A stretch of DNA of 31,888 bases, from positions 1 to 31,888 of the forward strand of contig CAZJUG010000007.1 in the NCBI GenBank assembly GCA_964549155.1, read 5' to 3'. Positions 15,533 to 22,850 of this stretch are shown piece after piece. The position numbers were made by a program, and so were the translations under genes. Position 1 is the first letter of the stretch. Each line of letters begins with the position of its first letter. Origin of the DNA: CAKZRD01 sp964549155 (GTDB lineage: Archaea > Nanobdellota > Nanobdellia > Pacearchaeales > GW2011-AR1). The notes beneath the pieces are model-generated. The model did no database searches and was not told where the DNA came from. It saw nothing but the letters and a program-made list of their open reading frames with translations.

Positions 15533-16423
15533 TTATTCTCTTTGATATTTATGTTCTTTCAAAATAAGTGTATCTTTTATATTTTCAAGTAGTCTAGATA
15601 AGGGATTTTTTGTGAGCTTTTTTATTTCTTTCAATAATGTTCTAGTGGTTCTTTCTCCAGTTTCTATTATCTTTTCTATGTTCTCAAAATCAAATATTCC
15701 TACATCTTCTAAGTCTATGTTAATCTTTAAGTCAATATTGTTTTTTTTAACATCTGATCGAGCAATTTCAGAATTCATCACTTGGAGAGATTTTGTTGAA
15801 CACTTTATGGCATTGGGAATACTTCTCTTAGAGGGTTTTATTATTGCTTCTTGATCTATTAATGGTTTCTTTCTTTCAATGTAGTTAACATTAGATGCGA
15901 TAATTACCTCTGCCTTTTTCTCTGCTAGGATTTCTGAGGGTACCGGGTCTACAATCCCTCCATCGACTAATATTTTTTCATTATTTTCTACTGGTTGGAA
16001 TATGCCTGGTATAGATATACTTGCTCTAATTGCCTTTGCTACATCTCCCTTAGAGAAGATGATTTCTTGATTATTTTCTAAGTCATATGCAGTTATGTAT
16101 AATGGAATTTTCAATTCTCCAAATTTTATATGGTCTAATTTTTTCTTCAAAAATTCTTCAATCTTTTTCCCCTTTATTATTCCTTTTGTAGATAGTGTGT
16201 AGTCTAATAGTTTTTTATAGTTTCCTTCTATCGCTTCTTTTTTAAGTTTTTTTGCATTTGGTTCTGCAGAATATATTGCTGCGATTACTGCACCCATACT
16301 CGTACCAGAAATCATATCTATCGGGATATTCTCTTCTTCAAGTACTTTTAAAACTCCTATATGTGCGAGACCTCTTGCCCCTCCCCCACTAAGGGCTAAT
16401 CCTATCTTTTTTCTTTTGAACAT
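15533..16423 (-). CDS. Patatin-like phospholipase (RssA type)
   Basis: Serine lipid acyl hydrolase of 296 residues. The patatin motifs are complete: oxyanion GGGARG near residue 14, the nucleophile motif GTSMG near residue 40, and the catalytic Asp in VDGGIVDPVP near residue 153. No signal peptide or membrane helix is apparent, so it is probably cytosolic and acts on membrane lipids. It is the last gene of a minus-strand run with MazG-like, HIT and ZIP genes, starting 1 bp after the MazG-like stop. Its 3' end abuts the 3' end of the CAU tRNA. Confidence 0.93.
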   Translation of the reverse strand: MFKRKKIGLALSGGGARGLAHIGVLKVLEEENIPIDMISGTSMGAVIAAIYSAEPNAKKLKKEAIEGNYKKLLDYTLSTKGIIKGKKIEEFLKKKLDHIKFGELKIPLYITAYDLENNQEIIFSKGDVAKAIRASISIPGIFQPVENNEKILVDGGIVDPVPSEILAEKKAEVIIASNVNYIERKKPLIDQEAIIKPSKRSIPNAIKCSTKSLQVMNSEIARSDVKKNNIDLKINIDLEDVGIFDFENIEKIIETGERTTRTLLKEIKKLTKNPLSRLLENIKDTLILKEHKYQRE

Positions 16424-16424
16424 T

Positions 16425-16754
16425 CTATCTCAAATCTCCATTTCCATGAAGAGTATTCCTTTCCTTTCTAGAAAAAAGCTTTTTTATGTTTTCTTCTGCT
16501 ACTTCATTAAGATCTAGACCCAGTTCTGTTGAGAGTGTAGACAGATACCACAAGACATCTCCGAGTTCTTTTTTTAAGAGTTCTAATTTCTCATCAGAAA
16601 TTTCTCCAGATTCATCCCTAATTACTTTTTTGAGTTTCTCAAAGATTTCTCCAGATTCTCCGCCCAATCCTAGGAGTGGATAGATCCATGGAGGATTTGT
16701 TTTAGGGTATATCGCAGTTTCTTTTGCTTTTTCTTGGTATTCTTTAAATTCCAT
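16425..16754 (-). CDS. MazG-like nucleoside triphosphate pyrophosphohydrolase
   Basis: Protein of 109 residues, single MazG domain size. Likely hydrolyses (d)NTPs to NMP and pyrophosphate, as in house-cleaning of nucleotide pools. The metal-binding layout is visible: GLGGESGEIFEKLKK followed by KKELGDVLWYLS (E-x-x-E and E-x-x-D). It overlaps the HIT gene by 1 bp and lies 1 bp from the patatin gene, so it is probably co-transcribed. Confidence 0.9.
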   Translation of the reverse strand: MEFKEYQEKAKETAIYPKTNPPWIYPLLGLGGESGEIFEKLKKVIRDESGEISDEKLELLKKELGDVLWYLSTLSTELGLDLNEVAEENIKKLFSRKERNTLHGNGDLR

Positions 16755-17104
16755 TAGTTTAATTTTACTCCATCATTTGTTTTCCTAGGGATTACATGAA
16801 CATGAAAATGAGAGATTGCTTGTCCTGCAGGTTTGAGATTGTTCTGGATAACATTGAATCCCCTGCAATCTATTTCTTTTGAAAGTTTAAAATATACTTC
16901 TTTTATTAGGCCTATAAGTTCATTACCCAATAAGCTGGGAATATGCAATACATTTTCATAATGTTTTTTAGAGATTATTAGCGAATGTCCTTCTGTGACA
17001 GGAGAGTTATCTTTTATTACAAAGAAGTTGTCTGTTTCGAGAATCTTCTCTACTTGAATTTCTTCTGAAACCATTTTACAAAAAATACATTCCTCTTTTT
17101 CCAT
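16754..17104 (-). CDS. HIT family nucleotide hydrolase
   Basis: Histidine-triad protein of 116 residues, likely an adenosine-phosphoramidate or dinucleotide hydrolase. The HIT motif HFHVHVI is near the C-terminus, with GRG/GFNVIQN-type residues before it. A Cys pair at the N-terminus (ECIFC) fits the usual family start. I chose the ATG at 17104 rather than a TTG at 17146 because MEKEECIFC is the normal N-terminus and an AT-rich box ATATTAAAAG lies about 20 nt upstream. It follows the ZIP gene. Confidence 0.92.
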   Translation of the reverse strand: MEKEECIFCKMVSEEIQVEKILETDNFFVIKDNSPVTEGHSLIISKKHYENVLHIPSLLGNELIGLIKEVYFKLSKEIDCRGFNVIQNNLKPAGQAISHFHVHVIPRKTNDGVKLN

Positions 17105-17142
17105 ATTCTTGTGAGTGTTAATGGCTTTTAATATTTTTGGGT

Positions 17143-17883
17143 TCAATGTTCTAAGAATCGTAATGATGTAATTATCAAAACTCCTATTATGAAAAAGATC
17201 AATTGGAGAATAGATGTGCTAATTTTGTTCTGTTTATGTAGTTCGGGAATTAAATCACTTCCAGCAATATAAATAAATCCTCCTGCAGCGATGAGTAAAA
17301 CTTTAGATCCAATAGAATTGAACAGGAAGAATCCTACTACGGCTCCGATTATAGCTGTTAGAGATATCATAAAATTAGCAATCAGGGCTTTTTTAGGTTT
17401 TAAACCTCCATGGACTAGAACTCCAAAGTCTCCAATTTCTTGGGGAATTTCATGAAATAATACTGCTAAACTTGTTGCAATTCCTAGGGGTATTGAGACC
17501 ATAAAACTTGCAACGATTATTAGTCCATCTAAAAAGTTATGCAATGCATCCCCAATTAAGTTCATAAATGCAAAGCTGTGAATGTGGTCTTTTGTCAGAG
17601 GCATGTGGCAATGATTCCAAAGAATAACTTTTTCTAGAAAGAAAAATAAAATAATTCCTCCAAGGATTATTAATGAATCTAATGGATCCTGTAGATTTTT
17701 AGATGCTTCGGGTATCAGATGTAAGAATGCATCTGCAAAAAGTGCTCCTGCAGAAAAACTTATCATATAAATTAAAATTTTTTTCAGTTTTTCAGTTTTT
17801 ATTCCTAAGAAAAAAATTCCAATTAGGGAAATTAAACTAATTATGGATATTGAAACAATCGAGTATATTAATGAGATTATCAT
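17143..17883 (-). CDS. ZIP family metal transporter
   Basis: Membrane transporter of 246 residues with about eight hydrophobic helices, probably importing zinc or related divalent metals. The metal-site helices are recognisable: GDALHNFLDGLII (TM4) and FHEIPQEIGDF (TM5). Helix 2 carries FSAGALFADAFLHLIPE. A His-containing loop (NHCHMPLTKDHIHS) between helices 3 and 4 may bind metal. First gene of the minus-strand run ZIP, HIT, MazG-like, patatin. Confidence 0.94.
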   Translation of the reverse strand: MIISLIYSIVSISIISLISLIGIFFLGIKTEKLKKILIYMISFSAGALFADAFLHLIPEASKNLQDPLDSLIILGGIILFFFLEKVILWNHCHMPLTKDHIHSFAFMNLIGDALHNFLDGLIIVASFMVSIPLGIATSLAVLFHEIPQEIGDFGVLVHGGLKPKKALIANFMISLTAIIGAVVGFFLFNSIGSKVLLIAAGGFIYIAGSDLIPELHKQNKISTSILQLIFFIIGVLIITSLRFLEH

Positions 17884-17904
17884 ATTATTCTTCCCAAGAC
17901 TAAA

Positions 17905-17915
17905 CTATTTAAAAC
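17905..17915 (+). promoter_or_regulatory. TATA box for tRNA-Ala
   Basis: CTATTTAAAAC, 23-33 nt before the tRNA 5' end at 17938. Confidence 0.5.
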
Positions 17916-17937
17916 TTATGTAGTTGTTTTCGTTTAG

Positions 17938-18008
17938 GGGCTTATGGTTCAATGGTAGAATATCCGGCTGGCAGTCGGGTGGTCCGGGTTCGATTCCCGG
18001 TGAGTCCA
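17938..18008 (+). tRNA. tRNA-Ala(GGC)
   Basis: 71 nt cloverleaf. Acceptor GGGCTTA/TGAGTCC includes a G3:U70 pair, the classic alanine identity element. D stem GTTC/GAAT, anticodon stem TCCGG/TCGGG with loop CTGGCAG (anticodon GGC), T stem CCGGG/CCCGG with loop TTCGATT, discriminator A, no encoded CCA. It is followed 147 bp later by the AlaRS gene. Its last 21 nt plus one flanking base are repeated at 18097-18118. Confidence 0.93.
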
Positions 18009-18009
18009 T
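17988..18009 (+). repeat. 22-bp direct repeat, copy 1 (3' end of tRNA-Ala)
   Basis: GTTCGATTCCCGGTGAGTCC plus AT, within the T arm and acceptor of tRNA-Ala. Identical to copy 2 at 18097-18118, with a repeat period of 109 bp. Confidence 0.9.
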
Positions 18010-18096
18010 GAATCTCACCCTTCGATTGTAGAGGACAATCTACAGGCTCAGAAAACAAGAATTTTTCTGGGACTTCAACTCTTGCGAGGTTGAAGT
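18010..18096 (+). other. Hairpin-rich segment between tRNA-Ala 3'-end copies
   Basis: 87 nt holding three successive inverted repeats. The first has two competing forms: GATTGT/ACAATC (18024-18040) or TGTAGA/TCTACA (18027-18044). The second is CTCAGAAAA/TTTTCTGGG (18047-18071). The third is ACTTCAAC/GTTGAAGT (18072-18096), ending exactly where repeat copy 2 begins. It does not fold as a second tRNA. It may be the remnant or core of a tRNA-targeted insertion, or a structured RNA trailing the tRNA. Confidence 0.5.
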
Positions 18097-18118
18097 GTTC
18101 GATTCCCGGTGAGTCCAT
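18097..18118 (+). repeat. 22-bp direct repeat, copy 2 (orphan tRNA-Ala 3' end)
   Basis: Exact copy of 17988-18009 without a matching 5' tRNA half. This is att-like in the sense that a tRNA 3' end is repeated on the far side of a short segment. Confidence 0.85.
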
Positions 18119-18123
18119 CCAAA

Positions 18124-18135
18124 CCCTTAAAAATA
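18124..18135 (+). promoter_or_regulatory. TATA box for alaS
   Basis: CCCTTAAAAATA, 20-31 nt before the ATG at 18155, just after repeat copy 2. Confidence 0.5.
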
Positions 18136-18154
18136 TCTTTCTGTTCTATTTTTT

Positions 18155-19915
18155 ATGGTAATAACAAGAAAAGAATTAATAAATAAATATATTGAGTTTT
18201 TCAAGAGTAAGGAGCACAAGGAAATAAAAAACTCTTCTTTAGTCCCTGAGAATGATCCAACAGTGTTATTTACAACTGCAGGAATGCATCCTTTAGTTCC
18301 TTTTTTGCTTGGAGAAAAACATCCCCAAGGAAAAAGACTTTGTAATGTTCAAAGATGTATCAGAACGGGAGATATTGATTGTGTTGGTGATGAAACACAT
18401 CACACTTTTTTTGAGATGTTAGGGAATTGGAGTTTGGGAGATTATTTCAAAAAAGAAGCAATAGGGTACTCATTTGAGTTCTTAACAAAAACATTAAAGA
18501 TCTCCAAAGAAAAATTAGCTGTTTCTGTTTTTGCAGGGGATAAAAGTTTCCCAAAAGTTCCGAAAGATGATGAATCTTCATGGATTTGGAATAAATTAGG
18601 AATTCCCTCGGAAAAAATCGTAGGAATTACAAACAACTGGTGGGGGCCTGCAGGAAAAACAGGACCTTGTGGTCCAGATACAGAAATGTTTTATTGGAAA
18701 TCTAAGGAACCAGTTCCGAAAAGTGCAAACAATAAAAGTCTTGACTCTGGAAATTGGGTAGAAATCTGGAATGATGTCTTAATGCAATACATCAAAGATG
18801 AGAAAGGAAATTTTAAGGAAGCAAAACAAAAAAATATTGATACTGGGATGGGATTAGAAAGAACTCTTGCAATCCTAAATGGTTTTGATGATAATTATCT
18901 TACAGAAGTTTGGCAACCAATCATCAAAATAACTGAAAAACTTTCTGGAAAAAGTTACAAGGGGAATGAAAGAGAAATTAGGATTATTGCAGACCATATC
19001 AAGGCTTCCGTTTTCATTCTTGCTGACGGAGTTTTGCCATCTAATACAGAACAAGGATATGTTTTAAGGAGATTGATTAGAAGAGCGATTGTTCGGGGGA
19101 GAAAATTCAATCTACAGAATTTCATTTCAAAAATTGCAGAACCTGTTTTTAAAATTTATGGAGACTATAAACATTTACAAGAGAACAAGGTTAAAATTTT
19201 AGAAGAATTGGATAAAGAAGAAAATAAATTTTTAGAAACTTTGGAGAAGGGAGTAAAAGTTGCTATGGAATTGGCAAATAAAAATTTAGAGATTTCTGGC
19301 AAAGATGCTTTTTTACTTTATCAAAGTTATGGAATTCCTTCTGAAGTAACTGATGAAATAGTTGAAGAAGTTGGAAGTAGCATAAATAAGGAGGAATTTC
19401 AAAAAGAACTTAAGAAACATCAGGAACTTTCTCGAACTGCTTCTGCAGGTAAATTCAAGTCTGGACTTGCAGATGATTCTGAAGCAACTACAAAACTTCA
19501 TACTGCAACACATTTGTTAAATCAAGCTTTAAGGATTGTTTTGAACAATCCCGCTATCTTCCAAAAGGGGAGTAATATAACTTCGGAACGAGCAAGGTTT
19601 GATTTCAACTTTGATAGAAAATTAACTCCTGAAGAAATTCAACAAGTTGAAGATTTGGTAAATGAAATTATCCAAAAAAATCTAAATGTTGTTTGTGAGG
19701 AGATGTCTGTTGAAGAGGCAAGGAAAAAGGGGGCACAAGGTGTTTTCGATTCTAAATATGGGGAGAAAGTTAAGGTTTATTTTGTGGGGGATTTTTCAAA
19801 GGAGATTTGTGCTGGACCTCATGTGAAGAACACTTCTGAATTGGGAAAGTTTAAGATTCTAAAAGAAGAAAGTTCTTCTGCAGGTGTTAGGAGAATTAAG
19901 GCTGTTTTAGAATAA
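18155..19915 (+). CDS. alaS: Alanyl-tRNA synthetase, short bacterial-type form
   Basis: Charges tRNA-Ala; 586 residues. The catalytic core motifs are clear (LFTTAGMHPLVPFL, RCIRTGDIDCVGD, FFEMLGNWSLGDYFKK, TGMGLERTLAI). The editing domain is intact in its metal ligands: H449 and H453 of HTATH, and C552 and H556 of CAGPH. The protein stops right after the editing domain, so the C-Ala/oligomerisation domain found in most AlaRS (about 870-900 residues) is absent. Sequence style and length resemble AlaRS of candidate-phyla-radiation bacteria more than the long archaeal form, which suggests transfer. It lies next to tRNA-Ala(GGC). Confidence 0.95.
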   Translation: MVITRKELINKYIEFFKSKEHKEIKNSSLVPENDPTVLFTTAGMHPLVPFLLGEKHPQGKRLCNVQRCIRTGDIDCVGDETHHTFFEMLGNWSLGDYFKKEAIGYSFEFLTKTLKISKEKLAVSVFAGDKSFPKVPKDDESSWIWNKLGIPSEKIVGITNNWWGPAGKTGPCGPDTEMFYWKSKEPVPKSANNKSLDSGNWVEIWNDVLMQYIKDEKGNFKEAKQKNIDTGMGLERTLAILNGFDDNYLTEVWQPIIKITEKLSGKSYKGNEREIRIIADHIKASVFILADGVLPSNTEQGYVLRRLIRRAIVRGRKFNLQNFISKIAEPVFKIYGDYKHLQENKVKILEELDKEENKFLETLEKGVKVAMELANKNLEISGKDAFLLYQSYGIPSEVTDEIVEEVGSSINKEEFQKELKKHQELSRTASAGKFKSGLADDSEATTKLHTATHLLNQALRIVLNNPAIFQKGSNITSERARFDFNFDRKLTPEEIQQVEDLVNEIIQKNLNVVCEEMSVEEARKKGAQGVFDSKYGEKVKVYFVGDFSKEICAGPHVKNTSELGKFKILKEESSSAGVRRIKAVLE

Positions 19916-19917
19916 TC

Positions 19918-20721
19918 TTAGAAAATTTTCTTCCTTAAAATTTCTCTATTAACTTGTTCTCTTTTCATATATTTCTCTGAATTTTTTAAGAATCTTTCTA
20001 CAAACCAATTTCTTTTTTCAGTTTCTCCTGCAAGTGCTTTACAGATATTTCTTATCTCTTCGGAGGATTTGCTTTTTGGATTTTTTATCATGAGCGGTTT
20101 TTTATAGAATGTGCATTGAATCATTGTTTTTTCTTCTTTTATTCTGCCAATTACTGGGAGTCCAGACATCCACTCTATTTCCTCGCAATTTAGTTCATAT
20201 AACGGATCTTTTATCCTATTTACAATTACTCCCTCTATTGGAGTTCCATTCTGACGAGCAAGTTTTGCTGCCTTAAGACTAGTATTCAATGTTACTGAGT
20301 CGGGAGTCGTTACTACAAAAATCATTTCAGATGCTGCAACTATCGGAATCATCTCTGAATAGTGTGGAGAAGAATCTAGGATTATAAAATCATATCGGTT
20401 CTTTATTCTTTCAATAATCTTTTTCAGTCTTAGTATATCTGTTTTGTCATAATTATTTAGTGCTGCAGGAATTACATCTACGCCATAACTTTCATAAACT
20501 GCATTTTGAAAACTTGTTCCGTTTAGAACATCTTGGAGAGATGTTTTATGTGTTAAGTCTAAGTAGAGTCCAACATTCGGTGCTGAAATGTTTCCATCTA
20601 TCAAAAGAACTCTTTTGTCAAACTCATTTGCTAGGCATACAGCCGTTTCTAATGAGATAGTTGTCTTTCCAACTCCCCCCTTAACTGAAACAAAAGAAAT
20701 TATCTTCCCGATTTTTATCAC
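19918..20721 (-). CDS. MinD/ParA-like P-loop ATPase
   Basis: Protein of 267 residues with the deviant Walker A KGGVGKTT at about residues 14-21, the LLIDGNISAPN switch and the FIILDSSP Walker B-like strand. These features place it in the SIMIBI MinD/ParA group. Such ATPases position proteins or DNA or load metal clusters. There is no ParB partner nearby, so a specific role cannot be given. The start is a GTG at 20721. A TATA-like TTATAAAC about 26 nt upstream suggests a leaderless mRNA. Convergent with alaS, with 2 bp between the stops. Confidence 0.9.
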   Translation of the reverse strand: MIKIGKIISFVSVKGGVGKTTISLETAVCLANEFDKRVLLIDGNISAPNVGLYLDLTHKTSLQDVLNGTSFQNAVYESYGVDVIPAALNNYDKTDILRLKKIIERIKNRYDFIILDSSPHYSEMIPIVAASEMIFVVTTPDSVTLNTSLKAAKLARQNGTPIEGVIVNRIKDPLYELNCEEIEWMSGLPVIGRIKEEKTMIQCTFYKKPLMIKNPKSKSSEEIRNICKALAGETEKRNWFVERFLKNSEKYMKREQVNREILRKKIF

Positions 20722-20750
20722 CTCAACTAAGTGAATCTTTGGAGGTTTAT

Positions 20751-20807
20751 AATTGTTTTGTTTTCATTTCAATTTCTATAATGTATAGATTTTACAATGA
20801 AACAATT
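20751..20807. other. Nested inverted repeat between MinD-like and XPF nuclease genes
   Basis: Outer arms AATTGTTT and AAACAATT (or TTGTTTTCATT and AATGAAACAA with one bulge) enclose an inner perfect palindrome TCTATA-ATG-TATAGA. It lies 8 bp past the stop of the minus-strand nuclease gene and just upstream of the MinD-like promoter. It could be a terminator-like hairpin or an operator. Confidence 0.4.
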
Positions 20808-20814
20808 ATCTAAA

Positions 20815-21513
20815 CTATTTTTCTAAAATTTCTTTCATTTTCTTAATAGTCTTTTCATCTAAAATATTTTTTTCTTGCAAATCTTTCTTCTTTGCTTTGA
20901 AAATAGATATTAGATTTTTATAAGAAGACATTAATCTTTTTGAAGATGTTGGGCCTATTCCAGGGAAACCTTCTAAAATAAACTGTTTTTGTTCTTCTAA
21001 GGTTTCTGCTGTTTTTGAAGGTCTGAGTGAAAACTCTTGAACTTTCCCTTCAGAAATTTTATCTTGTTTTTTTGCAATCAGTATCAAGAATTTTGCAGTG
21101 TCTTCTTCGTTTTCTGTGAAAATAATTGGAACCTGAAAAGATAGAGAAATTGTAAGTATCATTCCTCTTAATGCATTTTCATTGATCTTAGAATCTCTAT
21201 AGTTGTAATAAAATCCTTCTAGAATCAGAAGTTTCTTTTCGTATTTTTTTAAATTCTCAAGTTGAGAGATTAATCTTTTGTCGATTATACTTGATTGAAA
21301 ATCTTTGAAAGTTTTTCTTTCTATTGCAATATCCTCAATTAGATAATCTGCGATTTCAAGAGTTTCAAAATTGATTGTCGCCCCTCGTTCTCTTAAATTT
21401 GCAGCAATCAAAGATTGTTTTTCTCTAGAATCTAAGGTTATGATAGTTTTTATTTTTTCTCTAGGTTTTTCAATTTCCTTTTTTGAAAAGATATTCTCTA
21501 TTTCTTTTTTCAT
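20815..21513 (-). CDS. XPF/Hef-type structure-specific endonuclease (ERCC4 + HhH)
   Basis: Nuclease of 232 residues acting on branched DNA. An ERCC4 domain starts near residue 25 (TLDSREKQS) and has the active-site pattern as IADYLIEDIAIERKTFKDF, keeping ERKxxxD; the usual Gly of GDY is Ala here. A helix-hairpin-helix tail follows near residue 180 (LEGFPGIGPTSSKRL). There is no helicase domain. The matching Hef-type helicase is a separate gene at 23567-25099. The protein therefore corresponds to the C-terminal half of euryarchaeal Hef or to a stand-alone crenarchaeal XPF. Confidence 0.92.
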   Translation of the reverse strand: MKKEIENIFSKKEIEKPREKIKTIITLDSREKQSLIAANLRERGATINFETLEIADYLIEDIAIERKTFKDFQSSIIDKRLISQLENLKKYEKKLLILEGFYYNYRDSKINENALRGMILTISLSFQVPIIFTENEEDTAKFLILIAKKQDKISEGKVQEFSLRPSKTAETLEEQKQFILEGFPGIGPTSSKRLMSSYKNLISIFKAKKKDLQEKNILDEKTIKKMKEILEK

Positions 21514-21537
21514 TTCATATTTTTAAAAAAGAAAGGA

Positions 21538-21545
21538 TTTATAAA
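21538..21545. promoter_or_regulatory. Symmetric TATA box shared by two divergent genes
   Basis: TTTATAAA lies about 28 bp from the nuclease ATG (21513, minus) and about 25 bp from the ATG at 21567 (plus). It is palindromic, so one box could serve both directions. Confidence 0.5.
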
Positions 21546-21566
21546 TTTCTCTTTATGTTTGGTTTT

Positions 21567-21749
21567 ATGGGTCCAAAATATAAACAACCTTATAGTATCA
21601 AATTGCCCCTCATTACAAATGAGGCTCATTATGAGAGAGAGATTGAGGCAGAACATTCTAGACAGAAATTTCAGGCTAAAAGAAGTTTTAAAGACATGAG
21701 AAGACATTTAGATAGTGTATCTTGTGATTTAGAGATTGCAGTTTCATAA
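21567..21749 (+). CDS. 60-residue protein of unknown function
   Basis: Small protein beginning MGPKYKQPYSIKLP, charged and predicted mostly helical (HYEREIEAEHSRQKFQAKRS), with no membrane segment. I chose the ATG at 21567 because it sits at leaderless distance from the TATA box; an ATG at 21555 is in frame but too close to it. No family was recognised. It lies 31 bp before guaC. Confidence 0.5.
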   Translation: MGPKYKQPYSIKLPLITNEAHYEREIEAEHSRQKFQAKRSFKDMRRHLDSVSCDLEIAVS

Positions 21750-21780
21750 TCCTTTTATAGTCTAATCCTTTTTATATTTC

Positions 21781-22848
21781 ATGAGAATCGAATCTGATAA
21801 AAAGTTTGATTTTGATGATGTTCTGATAAGGCCTAAGAGAAGCACTCTTACTAGTAGAAAAGATATCTTATTAGAAAGAACTTTTACATTTTATCATTCT
21901 AAAAAAGTTTGGACCGGGATTCCAATTATTGCTTCTAACATGGCTTCTTCTGGAACTTTTGAAATGGCAAAAAGTTTATCTCAGTTTAAGATGATAACCT
22001 TTTTTCATAAATATTATTCATTAAATGACTTCGCAAAATTCTTTGAGGATTTTGATAGTCCTGATTATATAGGTTATACTCTAGGTATAAGGCAAGAGGA
22101 TTTTATAAAGTTAGAGGAGATGATACGAGCAAATCTTCTAAAAAAATTTTCATTTATTTGTTTGGATGTACCCAATGGTTATCTAGAAAGATTTGGGGAG
22201 GCTGTTTCTAGGCTTAGGCAAATGTGCCCAGATCATATAATCATTGCAGGAAATGTAGTTACAAATGAAATGGCTGAAGAACTTATCCTCAGGGGAGCAG
22301 ACATTGTTAAGGTAGGGATTGGTCCTGGGGCAGCATGTACTACTCGGAGAATGACTGGTGTTGGATTCCCCCAACTCTCGGCAATTTTAGAATGTGCTGA
22401 TGCAACTCATGGTCTTTCAAATGAGAATGGTGTTGGTCTTGTTATTGCAGATGGAGGTTGTGTTTATCCTGGAGATGTTGCTAAGGCTTTTTGTGCTGGG
22501 GGAGACTTTGTTATGTTAGGTTCTCTTCTTTCAGGTTTTAAGGAGTCTGGAGGGTTGCTTAAGAAAATTGGGGGAAAATATTTTAAGGAATATTATGGGA
22601 GTTCTTCAGACCATGCTCTCAAAAATAATTACGGAAAGAAAGATTCCCATAGAGCTAGTGAGGGGCGATATTGTCTAGTTCCTTACAAGGGAGAGATAAT
22701 TTTTTTCTTACAGGATTTGTTTGGAGGATTGAGGAGTACTGCTACATATATTGGTGCTAGAAAGTTGAAAGAATTCTCAAAGAGAGCTACATTTATACAG
22801 GTGAATAATCAGTTAAACAAATCTATGGAAAGATTCGAATCAAGATAA
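21781..22848 (+). CDS. guaC: GMP reductase
   Basis: Converts GMP to IMP with NADPH, for purine salvage; 355 residues. The IMPDH/GMPR barrel is diagnosed by the catalytic-Cys loop GIGPGAACTTRRMTGVG, IADGGCVYPGDVAKAF, YGSSSDHALKN, and the GMPR-specific C-terminus GGLRSTATYIGARKLKEFSKRATFI. There is no CBS insertion, which also separates it from IMP dehydrogenase. The normally conserved NMD near the N-terminus reads NMA (IIASNMASSGTFEMA). Convergent with the deoxyribosyltransferase-like gene, 2 bp apart. Confidence 0.93.
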   Translation: MRIESDKKFDFDDVLIRPKRSTLTSRKDILLERTFTFYHSKKVWTGIPIIASNMASSGTFEMAKSLSQFKMITFFHKYYSLNDFAKFFEDFDSPDYIGYTLGIRQEDFIKLEEMIRANLLKKFSFICLDVPNGYLERFGEAVSRLRQMCPDHIIIAGNVVTNEMAEELILRGADIVKVGIGPGAACTTRRMTGVGFPQLSAILECADATHGLSNENGVGLVIADGGCVYPGDVAKAFCAGGDFVMLGSLLSGFKESGGLLKKIGGKYFKEYYGSSSDHALKNNYGKKDSHRASEGRYCLVPYKGEIIFFLQDLFGGLRSTATYIGARKLKEFSKRATFIQVNNQLNKSMERFESR

Positions 22849-22850
22849 TA

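Noticed and set aside
17988..18096. tRNA-Ala intron
   Set aside because: The tRNA is already complete without removing anything, and no clear bulge-helix-bulge motif is seen at the repeat borders. A duplication or insertion explains it better, although EndA is encoded in the window.
18010..18117. Second tRNA after tRNA-Ala
   Set aside because: Only the 3' T-arm and acceptor strand are present. The bases before them cannot pair to form a T stem or a full acceptor stem, so it is an orphan 3' end.
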